From an uncultured Pseudomonadota bacterium (GTDB lineage: Bacteria; Pseudomonadota; Gammaproteobacteria; Steroidobacterales; Steroidobacteraceae): a DNA stretch of 64,000 bases. Under the pieces are notes generated by a model. That model was given only the letters and a program-made list of their open reading frames with translations, had not been told where the DNA came from and ran no database searches. This document shows positions 1-10,100 of this stretch, in pieces. The DNA lies in the NCBI GenBank assembly GCA_903832085.1, contig CAIKZZ010000041.1:1-64000 (forward strand), read 5' to 3'. How positions within the stretch are numbered: the stretch's first letter is position 1; each line of letters starts with the position of its first letter. Made by a program: the position numbers and the translations under genes.

Positions 1-146
1 ACTGATTCATGGAGCTGCCGGGGCCCCCGCTGCCCTATGAACTGCTCGAAAAAGTCAGCCTGCGTATAGTGAATGACATTGCTGACGTGTCGCGCGTCGT
101 GTCCGACGTGTTGGGGAAGCTGCCCGCAACCATCGAGTGGGGGTGA
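1..146 (+). pseudogene. guaA: Decayed 3' end of GMP synthase (guaA remnant)
   Basis: The last 45 codons read like the C-terminus of GMP synthase: [10 protein letters not shown] is followed by [13 protein letters not shown] and a terminal TIEW. Lesions are visible. The signature KPPATIEWE, which helps form the XMP site, reads KLPATIEWG; the conserved Tyr of VVYD is Ser; and the expected Asp-Phe-Met run is only recovered if one T is restored near base 6, because a TGA lies in this frame at bases 3-5. I read it as a frameshifted, degenerate guaA 3' end rather than a working gene. Only 146 bases are visible, so the full extent to the left is unknown. Confidence 0.6.
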
Positions 147-303
147 TGCTGCGTCCCACTCGCGGTGAGGAGGGGGCTGCGAGCAAATCCCGCACGCCCG
201 AGGGTGTATCGGACACCTGAGAATTAGTAGAGACCGGGTGCTTGGGACTCCGCGACGGGCGCCGCGATGGGACCCGGCTAGAATACCTAGGGTCTCGCCG
301 CCA

Positions 304-1689
304 TCACCGGTCAGGCAGTTCCCGGGCTTCGGTTCCCTCCGCCGCCGAGGACACACGCCAGATCACATTGCCGACATCATCGGCGACGAGCAACGCGCCC
401 GCCGCGTCGAGCGCGACGCCGACTGGCCGACCGTAGGCATCTCCGGCCTCGCTCAGGAACCCGGTCAGCACGTCGAGAGGTTGATCTACCGGAACACCAT
501 CGGTGAACGGAACGAAGATCACCCGGTAGCCGCTGCTGGGCCGGCGATTCCACGAACCGTGCTGTCCGATGAACATCCCAGAGGCGAAGCGGGCGGGCAG
601 CGTCGTTCCGCCAGACCAAGCCAGGCCCAACGAGGCCGTGTGTGGCCCGAGGGCATAGTCCGGAACAATTGCCTGCGTGACGAGGTCAGGCCTTTGCGGT
701 TGCACACGTCGATCGACATGCTGACCGTAGTAGCTGAAGGGCCAGCCATAGAATCCGCCGTCACGAACCGCCGTCATGTAGTCCGGGACGAGATCGCTAC
801 CGAGTTCGTCGCGTTCGTTCACAGCGGTCCACAGGGCGCCTGTGCCCGGTTGCCACGCGAGACCATTCGGGTTTCGGAGGCCGGTGGCGAAGAGCCGCGG
901 TGTCTGGCTCCGGATATCGACCTCCCAGATCGCAGCTCGCCCGGCCTCGACGGCAATGCCCCGCTCGGCGACGTTGCTGTTGGAGCCGACAGTTGCATAG
1001 AGCTTCGTGCCATCGCGGCTCGCGATGAGATTCTTGGTCCAGTGGTGATTGATCGGCCCTGCGGGGAGGTCGACGAGCTTGACGCCCGGCGCGGTGATGG
1101 TCGTGACCCCCGTCGCGTAGGGAAATCCCATGATCGCGTCGGAGTTCGCCACGTAGAGTGTGTCGCCGACCAGCGCCATTCCGAAGGGCGAATGGAGTCC
1201 GCTCAAGAGCACGGATCGGAGCGCGACTCCTCCGTGGCCACCACCCGGACGGAGGAGGGTGATGCGGTTGGCGCTCGGCGCAAGGGCACCGGCCCTCTTC
1301 ATCATGCGTCCCGCTATCCAACCTCTGAGTCCGCTCGCATCATCCGGCTTAGGCGGCGCGTCGGTTTCGGCAACGAGGACGTCTCCATTCGGCAACACGT
1401 AGAGCCACCGGGGGTGGTCGAGGCCGCGGGCGAACGCCTCGACCTGCATGCCCGCCGCAGGTGTCGGCCGTGTGCCCTCGGGCCAACCCGTCGCGCGCGC
1501 GATGTGCAGCGTCGGAATCAAGGACGCTGAGGGCTCCGGCAACGTCGGCTGCGGCCCGGTGCCTTCGGCAAGCGTGAGCTTCGCGACGTCCCCGCAGGAC
1601 GCGAGTGCCATGATGCCGGCCACCGCGGACGCCACCATCCCGCGTCGTCGCCACTGCCGAATCGAATGTTGGTACAAGGGTCGCATCAC
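304..1689 (-). CDS. PQQ-dependent sugar (sorbosone-type) dehydrogenase, lipoprotein
   Basis: A 461-residue member of the glucose/sorbosone dehydrogenase beta-propeller family. These are soluble or membrane-tethered periplasmic enzymes that use PQQ to oxidise aldoses or aldehydes. The N-terminus has an arginine-rich stretch, a hydrophobic segment and a lipobox (LAS-Cys, Cys32), so it is probably anchored to a membrane as a lipoprotein. Family-like segments include [36 protein letters not shown] and [12 protein letters not shown]. An internal Met18 is an alternative start. The substrate cannot be read from sequence, and no pqq synthesis genes are in the window. The gene sits in a markedly GC-rich stretch unlike the rest, which suggests a foreign origin. 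A long open frame on the other strand is only the shadow of its codon bias. Confidence 0.8.
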   Translation of the reverse strand: MMRPLYQHSIRQWRRRGMVASAVAGIMALASCGDVAKLTLAEGTGPQPTLPEPSASLIPTLHIARATGWPEGTRPTPAAGMQVEAFARGLDHPRWLYVLPNGDVLVAETDAPPKPDDASGLRGWIAGRMMKRAGALAPSANRITLLRPGGGHGGVALRSVLLSGLHSPFGMALVGDTLYVANSDAIMGFPYATGVTTITAPGVKLVDLPAGPINHHWTKNLIASRDGTKLYATVGSNSNVAERGIAVEAGRAAIWEVDIRSQTPRLFATGLRNPNGLAWQPGTGALWTAVNERDELGSDLVPDYMTAVRDGGFYGWPFSYYGQHVDRRVQPQRPDLVTQAIVPDYALGPHTASLGLAWSGGTTLPARFASGMFIGQHGSWNRRPSSGYRVIFVPFTDGVPVDQPLDVLTGFLSEAGDAYGRPVGVALDAAGALLVADDVGNVIWRVSSAAEGTEARELPDR

Positions 1690-1998
1690 GGCAGTCTACA
1701 TTGATGCCTGTCGCGCGTGGGTTCAGTCGCGATGGGCGACGAGACGTGGGATGACCGTGACTGAGCCGATGTGTCTGCCAATGTGCTGTCTCGCGGCGCT
1801 GCCACTCACTCAAAGAGCAATGGGCCGAAGCTTGCATAGGATGCCCGCGACGATGACATAAAAAAATATCGCCGTGATTTGCCAGAATGCACGATAAACC
1901 AAGCCAACGCGAAGCACTGACGACCCACGTATCGTCGAACTAAGTGTACTCTTTTTAAGTGAATCCTCCTGGTCGTTCAAATCGAACTGGTTAGTCTT
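1690..1998. other. Intergenic stretch containing a base-composition breakpoint
   Basis: No gene is supported here. DNA changes from strongly GC-rich (left of about 1800) to AT-rich (from about 1855, with a run of seven A). A minus-strand frame ending at 1810 contains one hydrophobic helix but begins inside nei, so I do not call it. Confidence 0.5.
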
Positions 1999-2817
1999 AT
2001 GCCCGAAGGTCCCGAAATTAAACGCGCCGCCGATCAGATCGCCCAAGTGCTCGCACGGCGCACTGCGGTGCAGGTTGAGTTCGGATTGCCGAAACTGAAA
2101 CAGCTAGGCCCGAAACTGTCAGGTCGCAAGATTGATGCGGTGGAGGCGCGAGGCAAAGCGCTGCTGATTCATTTTGAAGGATCTGATTCTCTATATACCC
2201 ACAATCAGCTGTACGGCCGGTGGGTGATCGCGAAGGCTTCCGAGCGGCCCCACTCGAGTCGATCGCTGCGCCTCGCCATCGACACTCGAAGCGCCTCGGC
2301 GCTGCTTTACAGCGCCTCCGATATCTCGCTTTGGAAGCGCGCGGATCTCGCCAGCCATCCCTACATCGCACGCCTGGGCGTGGAGCTTTTAAGTGCTGAT
2401 ACGGAGCTTGGCGCGATTCACTACCAGCTCGAAAATGCGCGATTTCAGAACCGGACGCTCGCCGCATTACTCCTCGATCAGGGATTCCTTGCCGGAGTAG
2501 GCAACTATCTTCGCAGCGAAATATTGTTCGTGGCGGGTGTCCTGCCACACTGGCGGCCACGCGATCTCGATAAGAACACCCGTATGAAAGTCGCAAGTGC
2601 AGCCTGGGAGCTCATGCGTCAGTCCTATCGAACGGGCGGGATCACCAATGACCTTACCCGCGCGGCGCGACTGAAAAAGCGAGGCCTTAGTTTCGGGCGC
2701 TACCGCCATCATGTGTTCGACCGGGAAGGTGAGCCCTGCTGGGCCTGTGAGACGCCGGTGCGTCGAGTGACTCTCGCCGGCCGAAATGTATTTATCTGTC
2801 CGACTTGTCAGCGCTAG
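1999..2817 (+). CDS. nei: Endonuclease VIII (Fpg/Nei family DNA glycosylase/AP lyase)
   Basis: Removes oxidised pyrimidines from DNA and nicks the abasic site. The protein starts MPEGPEIKRAAD; Pro1 of the mature enzyme is the Schiff-base nucleophile and Glu2 the acid. Closely matched blocks to E. coli Nei are RGKALLIHF, YTHNQLYGRW, LYSASDI and LLDQGFLAGVGNYLRSEIL. The C-terminus has the zinc finger CxxC(16)CxxC (CWAC to CPTC) that places the DNA-binding beta-hairpin. The length of 272 aa is slightly above the E. coli enzyme. It stands alone upstream of the photolyase operon, so two DNA-repair functions lie side by side, but the 394-base gap argues against one transcript. Confidence 0.93.
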   Translation: MPEGPEIKRAADQIAQVLARRTAVQVEFGLPKLKQLGPKLSGRKIDAVEARGKALLIHFEGSDSLYTHNQLYGRWVIAKASERPHSSRSLRLAIDTRSASALLYSASDISLWKRADLASHPYIARLGVELLSADTELGAIHYQLENARFQNRTLAALLLDQGFLAGVGNYLRSEILFVAGVLPHWRPRDLDKNTRMKVASAAWELMRQSYRTGGITNDLTRAARLKKRGLSFGRYRHHVFDREGEPCWACETPVRRVTLAGRNVFICPTCQR

Positions 2818-3211
2818 GGTCGTCAAGGAGATTCACCAAAGACTTCGCGATCGCCAATCGGACTTACTTCTCGACGTACGCTAACCTCGTGGCTGGCGCC
2901 TGTCTGATGCTTGCCGTACAAGCCGCGACCGGACGGGCTTAGAGAAAACTAGACCAGTTAAAGTAGGACGGTCATTGTGCGTTGGGCGCGATATCCGTAG
3001 AAAAGCAGTTACTATTATTGCGTTAGCGATGGCGCTTTGCTTGCTGGCACTACGGCCGCTATGAGATCCCACGGAAGTGCGTGCACGCCACGGCAGGACG
3101 AGTGTGTGGTTTCGAGTAGTAAAATTGGACGATTGTTAGGTTTAGCATCAAAAAAACGCTCGTCAATTTGCCGTGTTGGTGAACTGACCGTTCGATATTA
3201 AGGAGGTCTGC
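2818..3211. other. Intergenic region upstream of the DCC-photolyase operon
   Basis: No gene is supported. It must hold the promoter of the operon that starts at 3212. The DNA turns AT-rich in the last 100 bases (a T/A-rich stretch around 3117-3160), but I cannot assign confident -35 and -10 boxes. It ends with a strong Shine-Dalgarno sequence. Confidence 0.5.
3200..3206 (+). promoter_or_regulatory. Strong ribosome binding site fixing a GTG start at 3212
   Basis: AAGGAGG lies five bases before GTG 3212. It is the most perfect Shine-Dalgarno match I noticed in this window. It fixes the start of the DCC-family gene upstream of its in-frame UGA and shows that ribosomes are meant to enter there. 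Confidence 0.8.
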
Positions 3212-3622
3212 GTGGAGTCTGATATTTCAAAATCAACCGTTTTTTTTGACGGCTCGTGTCCTCTATGACGCGCGGAGATTGGATATTATCGGACCAAAGA
3301 TCAAGTCGGTGCGCTTTGCTTTGTCGATGTCTCTAAAATCGGTGCTGCAACTCCGCAGGGGATCACCCAACAACGGGCAATGGAACGATTTCATGTCGTC
3401 TCAGCCGATAGGCGTGTTCTTTCGGGAGCCGCTGCATTTGTGGAGGTGTGGGCTCGTTTGCCTAGATGGCGTTGGGCGGCGAGAGTCGCATCGCTGCCCG
3501 GTGTGCTAACCGTCCTAGAGTTGTGCTATCGAATGTTCCTGCCGGTCCGGCCATTTATCGCGTGGGTTTTTGGGCAGACGCTGAAGCTTCAGTCGGTTTT
3601 ATATGGAGCAAAGAATCGGTGA
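3212..3622 (+). CDS. DCC/DUF393 thiol-disulfide oxidoreductase with in-frame UGA at the second active-site Cys (candidate selenoprotein)
   Basis: Reading from GTG 3212, the frame gives FFDGSCPL, then UGA (3266-3268), then RAEIGYYR, and continues without any other lesion to a TGA at 3620-3622, 136 residues if the UGA is decoded. The family (thioredoxin-fold DCC proteins) has the motif DGxCPxCxxE near the N-terminus. The UGA falls exactly on the second Cys. The distal part keeps family blocks such as RFHVV, LSGAAAFVEVW and YRMFLPVRP. The last codon overlaps the start of the next gene (GTGA), so translation through the whole frame would couple the two. Either UGA encodes selenocysteine (or is read through), or this is a recent nonsense mutation. 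No Sec machinery is in this window. The family call is firm; decoding is undecided. A conventional gene finder would miss or split this gene. Confidence 0.75.
3270..3314 (+). promoter_or_regulatory. Candidate SECIS-like hairpin just after the UGA
   Basis: An outer stem GCGCG (3270-3274) can pair with TGCGC (3310-3314, one G-U). An inner stem TTGG (3279-3282) can pair with CCAA (3294-3297), leaving an 11-base apical loop that contains GG (3291-3292), 22 bases after the UGA. Bacterial SECIS elements are hairpins at this position with an apical GG. The inner stem is short, so this is only suggestive. Confidence 0.25.
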
Positions 3623-4368
3623 CTGAGCGATGCCACTCTGATGTCGCAACTGTGGCCAAACCTGAGGTCGGGTCAGGTCCTGCGGCTCGAGTAGCAGTCA
3701 TCTTCGGCGCGAGCGGTGGAATCGGTGGGGCGCTCGTCGAGGCCATACAGACTGCAGAGAGCTTTGAGCACGTCGTTGCGTTTAGTCGCAGTAGCTCACC
3801 CTCGATTGACCTGCTGGACGAAACAAGTCTCGAACGCGCCACGGCGTATGCTGCCACGCTGGGCGAGCTCCGTCTCGTGATTGATGCCACGGGATTTCTG
3901 CACGATGATCGACATAGACCGGAGAAAACCTGGCGGCAACTTGATGCGGACAGCCTCGCCCGATCCTTCGCGCTCAATGCGATCGGTCCAGCGCTCATCA
4001 TGAAGCATGTGCTGCCAAGGTTGCCGCAGTCTGGCAAAGCCGTCTTCGCGACGCTGTCGGCAAGAGTGGGAAGCATCGGTGATAATCGGCTTGGCGGCTG
4101 GTATTCCTACCGCGCTTCAAAAGCTGCGCTCAATCAATTGGTTCGGACGGCGGCTGTTGAATTGGCCCGTCGATCTCCAGACGCGATTTGTATTGCGTTG
4201 CATCCCGGTACGGTTGCCACGGCTCTGTCTGCTCCGTTTGCTGCGGAGGGGCTGAAGGTTCACTCTCCCGCGACTGCGGCCCAACACTTGCTCGCTGTCA
4301 TCGATCGGCTCTCGGCAGACGCCAACGGATGTTTTTTTGACTGGCGTGGCCAGCCAGTGCCTTGGTGA
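3619..4368 (+). CDS. Short-chain dehydrogenase/reductase, C-factor-like
   Basis: A 249-residue Rossmann-fold SDR. The dinucleotide-binding motif GASGGIGG lies near residue 33, the NAG-equivalent region reads DATGFLHD, and the catalytic YxxxK is in [13 protein letters not shown]. These are hallmarks of the branch annotated as C-factor or cell-cell signalling-type SDR. The start at GTG 3619 is chosen because it overlaps the stop of the DCC gene by GTGA; a later in-frame GTG at 3652 is possible. Its substrate is unknown. Position between the DCC and DUF2256-PhrB genes suggests a role in the same light or oxidative-damage response, which is inference. Confidence 0.8.
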   Translation: MTERCHSDVATVAKPEVGSGPAARVAVIFGASGGIGGALVEAIQTAESFEHVVAFSRSSSPSIDLLDETSLERATAYAATLGELRLVIDATGFLHDDRHRPEKTWRQLDADSLARSFALNAIGPALIMKHVLPRLPQSGKAVFATLSARVGSIGDNRLGGWYSYRASKAALNQLVRTAAVELARRSPDAICIALHPGTVATALSAPFAAEGLKVHSPATAAQHLLAVIDRLSADANGCFFDWRGQPVPW

Positions 4369-4372
4369 TTGC

Positions 4373-4549
4373 ATGGCTGGGATGCGTCGCAAAGCCGATC
4401 TACCGACTAAGCTCTGCGTTGTTTGCGGACGGCTCTTTGCGTGGCGAAAGAAATGGGAGCGCGACTGGGCGCACGTAAAGTATTGCTCTGATCGCTGTCG
4501 TGCAGCGATGCCACGAACGGTGTCGCGTTTGCAGGTAGACCCATCGTGA
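4373..4549 (+). CDS. DUF2256 small zinc-ribbon-like protein
   Basis: A 58-residue basic protein with two Cys pairs, CVVCGRLF and YCSDRCR, separated by an aromatic and lysine-rich WRKKWERDW stretch. This is the DUF2256 pattern, commonly found beside cryptochrome/photolyase-related genes. The Cys pairs probably bind zinc. The function is not established. It starts five bases after the SDR stop (ATG 4382 is an alternative start), and its TGA overlaps the start of phrB as GTGA, implying translational coupling. Confidence 0.85.
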   Translation: MAGMRRKADLPTKLCVVCGRLFAWRKKWERDWAHVKYCSDRCRAAMPRTVSRLQVDPS

Positions 4550-6099
4550 CCAGTTTAAGAATCATACTCGGTGACCAGCTGTCTTTAGATATTCCAGCGT
4601 TGGACGACCTCGATCCTGCCCATGACACCGTCCTGATGATGGAGGTGATGGACGAAAGCACCTACGTCAGACATCACAAGCAGAAGATCGTACTGGTGCT
4701 GGCAGCAATGCGCCATTTCGCAGAGATACTCCGTCAACGCGGTCTGACGGTTGACTATATAAAGCTCGATTCGCCCGACAATACTGGCAGCTTGACTACC
4801 GAAGTCCGACGCGCCGTTGCGCGACATCGCCCGAGTCACATCGTCATCACGGAACCCTCGGAATGGCGGGTCCAAGAGCTAGTTGATGGCTGGGCTGGAC
4901 TCACAGGTAAGCCAGTTGAAGTTCTTTCTGATCGTCGTTTCTTCGCGAGCCGTGCGCGGTTTGCTGCCTGGGCTTCTGGGCGCCGTAGCTGGCGAATGGA
5001 ACATTTTTATCGCGATATGCGGCGTGAACATCAGCTGCTCATGGATGGCGATCAACCGGCGGGCGGCGAGTGGAACTATGATCAGGAAAACCGCAAGCGG
5101 CTGCCCGCGAGTACTGTTCTGCCTACGAGGCGGCGGTTTTCGCCCGACGAAATCACACGAGAGGTGATGACCCTCGTCGAACGCCGCTTTCCAGATCATT
5201 TCGGAGAAATTCAGGAATTCGGATGGCCGGTGACACGAGCCGATGCATTGCTTGCGCTAGCCGACTTCATCCAATACGGACTACCGAACTTCGGTGATTA
5301 TCAGGATGCCATGAAAGCTGGCGCTCCAATGCTATATCACTCGCTGCTAGCGCCAGCCTTGAATATTGGTCTACTTTCTCCTCTCGAAGTTTGTCGAGCG
5401 GCAGAAGCGGCGTGGCGGCACGGGTTGGCGCCGCTGAACGCCTCAGAAGGCTTCGTGCGTCAAATTTTGGGATGGCGCGAATATGTGAGGGGTGTCTACT
5501 GGACGCTAATGCCGGGGTATGCGGATCAAAATGCGCTTCATGCGACCCGCAATCTGCCGGAGTTCTATTGGACTGGCGACACTGACATGCGGTGTCTTCG
5601 CGAGGCGATCGGCAGTACGACGAGACACGCTTACTCTCACCATATTCAGCGGCTGATGGTGACCGGAAACTTTGCCTTGCTTGCCGGTATCGCACCACGA
5701 CAAATCGAGCGCTGGTACCTCGCCGTTTATGCCGATGCGTATGAGTGGGTAGAGATGCCCAATACGCTCGGTATGGCGGTCTTTGCGGATGGGGGGCAGA
5801 TGGCATCAAAGCCGTATGCCGCTTCGGGTGCCTATATCAACCGGATGTCCGATTTTTGCACCGGATGTACTTATGACGTCAAGAAAAAAACAGGTCCGGG
5901 CGCCTGCCCATTTAACTATCTGTACTGGGCTTTTTTGATCCGACAGAAAGAGCGGCTGTCCGCTAACCCTCGGATGGCCATGCCTTATCGCACCCTTGCC
6001 GGTTGGCCGCCAGAGCGCATGGCAGAGATCCTCGCCGAAGCAGACGCATTTCTTGATCGACTCGACGAGAATCGCCCTCATTCCGGATTTGGCTGGTGA
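4546..6099 (+). CDS. phrB: Iron-sulfur (6-4) photolyase/cryptochrome-related protein, PhrB type
   Basis: A 517-residue member of the FeS-BCP (PhrB/CryB) branch of the photolyase superfamily, flavoproteins that repair UV (6-4) photoproducts using light. The N-terminal part begins [13 protein letters not shown]. Four cysteines that hold the [4Fe-4S] cluster in Agrobacterium PhrB are present at the same numbers here: Cys350, Cys438, Cys441 and Cys454 (MRC, FCTGC, GACPF). The flavin-site region around [15 protein letters not shown] and [15 protein letters not shown] is intact. Translation starts at GTG, overlapping the DUF2256 stop. It is the last gene of the operon; a separate ABC transporter follows after 132 bases. 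Confidence 0.93.
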   Translation: MTSLRIILGDQLSLDIPALDDLDPAHDTVLMMEVMDESTYVRHHKQKIVLVLAAMRHFAEILRQRGLTVDYIKLDSPDNTGSLTTEVRRAVARHRPSHIVITEPSEWRVQELVDGWAGLTGKPVEVLSDRRFFASRARFAAWASGRRSWRMEHFYRDMRREHQLLMDGDQPAGGEWNYDQENRKRLPASTVLPTRRRFSPDEITREVMTLVERRFPDHFGEIQEFGWPVTRADALLALADFIQYGLPNFGDYQDAMKAGAPMLYHSLLAPALNIGLLSPLEVCRAAEAAWRHGLAPLNASEGFVRQILGWREYVRGVYWTLMPGYADQNALHATRNLPEFYWTGDTDMRCLREAIGSTTRHAYSHHIQRLMVTGNFALLAGIAPRQIERWYLAVYADAYEWVEMPNTLGMAVFADGGQMASKPYAASGAYINRMSDFCTGCTYDVKKKTGPGACPFNYLYWAFLIRQKERLSANPRMAMPYRTLAGWPPERMAEILAEADAFLDRLDENRPHSGFGW

Positions 6100-6231
6100 T
6101 AGGGGTGATTGCCGTGCTGTCATTTTCGACGATTTTCACTGATCCAGTGACAGTAGGTTGGTCAAGGCTAGTTGCATTCATGCTATGTTGTATATATGCT
6201 ATAAAACAATAATCAACGCTGTGGGGCCGCC

Positions 6232-7110
6232 ATGCTGTCAATCTCCCAGATTACTCATACCTATCCCAACGGTACCCGTGCGCTCGATGAGGTCTCGTTG
6301 ACGATTCCTACGGGGATGTTCGGGCTACTAGGTCCCAACGGCGCTGGCAAGAGCACGCTGATGCGCAGTATTGCCACCTTGCAGCTGCCACAGTCCGGCA
6401 GGATTACATTTGACGGTATAGACGTGCTGGCCAATGCGCCAGCACTGCGCCGCGTGCTGGGTTATCTGCCACAGGATTTTGGAGTGTATCCGCGGGTATC
6501 AGCTTACGACATGCTCGATCATTTGGCGGTACTTAAGGGCTATGCGGCCCGCGGCGAACGTCGTGAGGCCGTAGAGGCGTTGCTGCAGCAGGTCAACCTT
6601 TGGAATGTACGCAAGAAAGCGTTGGCCGGATTCTCCGGCGGTATGCGGCAACGCTTTGGCATTGCGCAGGCACTACTGGGCAATCCACGGCTAGTGATTG
6701 TGGATGAGCCGACTGCGGGCCTCGATCCGGAAGAGCGCAATCGCTTTCTAAACCTGCTAGCTGGCATCGGTGAGAGTGTCGTGGTGATTCTCTCGACGCA
6801 TATTGTCGAGGATGTGGCCGACCTGTGTCCGCGCATGGCGATCCTTGCCGGCGGTCATATTGTGGGTGAGGGTGCACCACAGCAGCTCATCGATAGCCTC
6901 AATGGTCGCGTGTGGCGCAAAACCATTGCCAAGAGCGAGCTGGATGCCTGTAAGGCGGCACATCAGGTGATCGCAACGCGTTTGCTCGCCGGGCGGACAC
7001 TGGTGCACGTGCTGGCGGATGTGAATCCAGGCGAGGGCTTTGAGCCCGCACGCGCGGGTCTTGAGGATGTGTACTTTGCCACGCTCGCCACGACTCGCGC
7101 GGCGGCCTGA
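6232..7110 (+). CDS. ABC transporter ATP-binding subunit
   Basis: A 292-residue ABC-2-type ATPase. Walker A GPNGAGKST is at residues 34-42, the Q-loop Gln at 81, signature FSGGM at 134-138, Walker B LVIVDEP at 154-160, and the switch His at 190. The C-terminal 80 residues form a short accessory domain. It powers the membrane protein encoded two bases downstream. I infer an export or lipid/peptide-handling role from the partner, not a nutrient importer, because no binding protein is linked. The upstream 130 bases are AT-rich and probably hold the promoter. Confidence 0.9.
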   Translation: MLSISQITHTYPNGTRALDEVSLTIPTGMFGLLGPNGAGKSTLMRSIATLQLPQSGRITFDGIDVLANAPALRRVLGYLPQDFGVYPRVSAYDMLDHLAVLKGYAARGERREAVEALLQQVNLWNVRKKALAGFSGGMRQRFGIAQALLGNPRLVIVDEPTAGLDPEERNRFLNLLAGIGESVVVILSTHIVEDVADLCPRMAILAGGHIVGEGAPQQLIDSLNGRVWRKTIAKSELDACKAAHQVIATRLLAGRTLVHVLADVNPGEGFEPARAGLEDVYFATLATTRAAA

Positions 7111-7112
7111 AG

Positions 7113-10100
7113 GTGAACAAGATGCTGCTTTCTGTCGCGCGCTTTGAACTGCGCTACCAGCTGCGATCGCCCGCCTTCTGGGCGACCTTCATCATCTTTT
7201 TTTTGATGGCCTTTGGGGCGGCTGCGTCAGACAATTTAAGCATCGGAGGCAAGGGCGGCAATGTGCTCGTCAATGCGCCTTTCGTCATCACTCAGACGGC
7301 GCTGATCATGAGTTTGTTCAGCTTGTTTGTGGTCGCAGCGTTCGTCGCGAATGCCGTGGTGCGCGATGACGAGACGCGCTTTGGATCGATCGTACACAGC
7401 ACGCGCCTGACGCAAACGGATTATCTGTTGGGCCGCTTTGCTGGAGCCTTTGCTGTGGCGCTGCTGGTATTCGCCAGTGTACCGCTGGGCAACGCAGTGG
7501 GTGCGGCCATGCCGTGGCTTGACGCAGAAACCGTAGGTCCATTCCATCTGATCTGGTACCTGCAAGCTTGGCTGTTGTTCTGTGGGCCGACACTATTGGT
7601 GATGTCGGCAGGGCTGTTTGCATTGGCGATCGCCACACGTTCGATGATGGCTACTTACATCGGTACGGTAGTTTTCCTAATTCTTTATCTAGTGGTTACC
7701 GGATTGCTCGACAAGCCACAATTTGAATATTGGGTGGCGCTGTTTGACCCATTTGGACTCGCTGCTGTAACGCTTGCAACTAAGTATTGGACAGCCACAG
7801 AACGCAACACGCTCATGCCAGCGTTACATGGCGCATTGCTGTGGAACCGTGTGATTTGGGTGGGCCTGACTGTTCTGGTTTTGGCGCTGGCCTTGCGACT
7901 TTACCGCATTGAGGGCCGTGCGACTAAGGTGCCAAAACTCGCTAAGTTCGCCGCGGATCCAGTGCCGATCGCCAGTGTCGTACCGACGCCCACCGGCAAA
8001 CCTGGCGGTTGGGCAGTCGTGTGGGCACTAGTGCGTTTTGATATGGCAGCCGCATTTCGTAATCCCGGCTACGTAGTGCTTGTGTTCTTTGGCTGTGTGA
8101 ACGCTGCAGGTTCACTATGGTTTGCAAGCCAAATGTATGAGGTTGAAACGCTGCCGGTGACCCGGGTGATGATCGCCGCACTTGAAGGTAGCTTTGCGAT
8201 TATCCCGCTGATCATCGCCATCTATTATGCGGGCGAGCTGGTTTGGAGCAGCCGCAACCGACGCACACACGAACTCCTTGATGTCACGCCAGCACCGGAC
8301 TGGGCCTTTGTACTGCCAAAAATGCTGGCGATTGCGCTGGTGCTGGTATCGACATTGGCCGGCAGTATCGTCGTGGCCATGTTGGTGCAACTGCTCAAGG
8401 GCTATCACCAACTAGAAATGAGCCATTACCTGCAGTGGTACGTACTGCCTTGGAGTATCGACGTCACGTTGATGGCAGTGCTTGCCGTATTTGTACAAAC
8501 GCTGGTGCCAAACAAGCAGGCCGGCTGGTTGGCCATGCTGGTGTTTATTGTGGCGCGCGGCACATTGAGTAATCTCGGCTTTGAACATCAACTGTACCAG
8601 TATGGCAGCGCCCCGGGAGTGCCGCTGTCGGATATGAACGGGCAGGGTGCTTTCGCGGCTCATGCCGCCTGGTTTCGTGCCTATTGGGCAGCCTTTGCAC
8701 TGATTCTGGTGGTGCTGACCCAAGCGCTCTGGCGCCGCGGCACAGTCGTGCCTTTGGTTGCAAGATTGCAGCGCTTGCCCGCGCGTCTAAATGGTGTTGC
8801 CGGCGTACTGCTGGTGGTCGCGGTGGTGGCGATGGGTGGTTTGGGCAGTTACATCTACTACAACACCAACGTGCTCAACTCCTATCGCACGCGACAGGAT
8901 GTGGAGCGCTGGACTGCCGACAAAGAAAAAGCGGTACTCCCGTTCGAGTCGCTTCCGCAGCCTCGCATTACTGATGTGGTGCTGGATGTGGCGTTGTATC
9001 CGTCGCAGTCGCGCGTGCTGACTCATGGAAGCTACGTGCTTGAAAATCGTACCAATGCACCCTTGCATGAGGTGCATGTCAATATCGATCGTGATTTGAA
9101 GGTAACGCAGCTCGAGCTTGAAAGTGCGCACATTGCAAAGGATCTGCCGCAGTTTGGCTACCGCATCTATCAGCTTGATCAGCCGCTAGCGCCTGGCGGG
9201 CGCGTGATGTTGCGCTTTGCAACCGTTCGCGAGCAGGTGGGCTTTCGTCATCGTGGTAATGACACGCGGGTAGTCGATAACGGTACTTTTATTGATAACA
9301 GTGAGATTGCGCCGGTGCTGGGCGTGTCCCGTGGTGAGTTCCTCACAGATCGCATCAAGCGTCGCAAATACGGCTTGCAACCGGAGTTGCGGCCAGCAAA
9401 GCTCGAGGATGACAGTGCTCGAGCTTTTAATGGCCTGCGCCGTGACAGTGACTGGGTGAATGCCGATATCACTGTCTCAACCGAGGCTGATCAGTTGGTG
9501 GTGGCGCCGGGGTACCAGGAGTCAGAGCGTATTGTAGGCGGCCGCCGTATTGCGCGCTATCGCACCGATGCCCCGATTCAGAACTTCTTCTCGATCCAGT
9601 CGGCTCGGTATGAAGTGGCACGCGACCAATGGCATGGCGTGGATCTGGCTGTCTATCACTATGCGGCGCATGATCACAATACGGCCACCATGATAGCCGC
9701 GATGAAGCTATCCTTAGATGTTTTTTCCGAGGCCTTCAGTCCATTTCAGTTTCGACAGCTGCGTATCCTTGAATTTCCTGCCTATGCCGGCTTTGCGCAG
9801 TCGTTTGCCAATACCATTCCGTATTCGGAGTCGATCGGATTCATCCTCAATCGCAAGGATCCCGAAGATATTGATATGGTTACCTATATAACTGCGCATG
9901 AGATTGGTCACCAGTGGTGGGGCCATCAGCTGATCAGCGCAGACCAACAGGGCAATACTTTTCTAGTCGAATCAATGGCTCAGTATTCGGCGCTGCTGGT
10001 GATGGAGCGTAGGTATGGTCCGGAGCAGATCCGTAAGTTCCTAAAGCTTGAGATGGACAAGTACCTGCGTGCGCGTGGTGGAGAAAAGCTGGAAGAGTTG

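Noticed and set aside
238-1530. 430-codon plus-strand frame over the sugar dehydrogenase
   Set aside because: It is the antisense shadow of a GC-rich gene. The minus-strand protein has a lipobox and family blocks, while this one is Arg/Pro/Gly-rich with no recognisable domain.
1810-2046. Minus-strand 78-codon frame with a hydrophobic helix
   Set aside because: Its first codons lie inside nei in the opposite strand and it has no family resemblance. One hydrophobic stretch in AT-rich DNA is not enough.
3380-3622. Short 80-residue protein starting at ATG 3380
   Set aside because: It is merely the distal part of the DCC-family frame beyond the in-frame UGA. The strong ribosome site at 3200 and the N-terminal motif belong to the longer reading.
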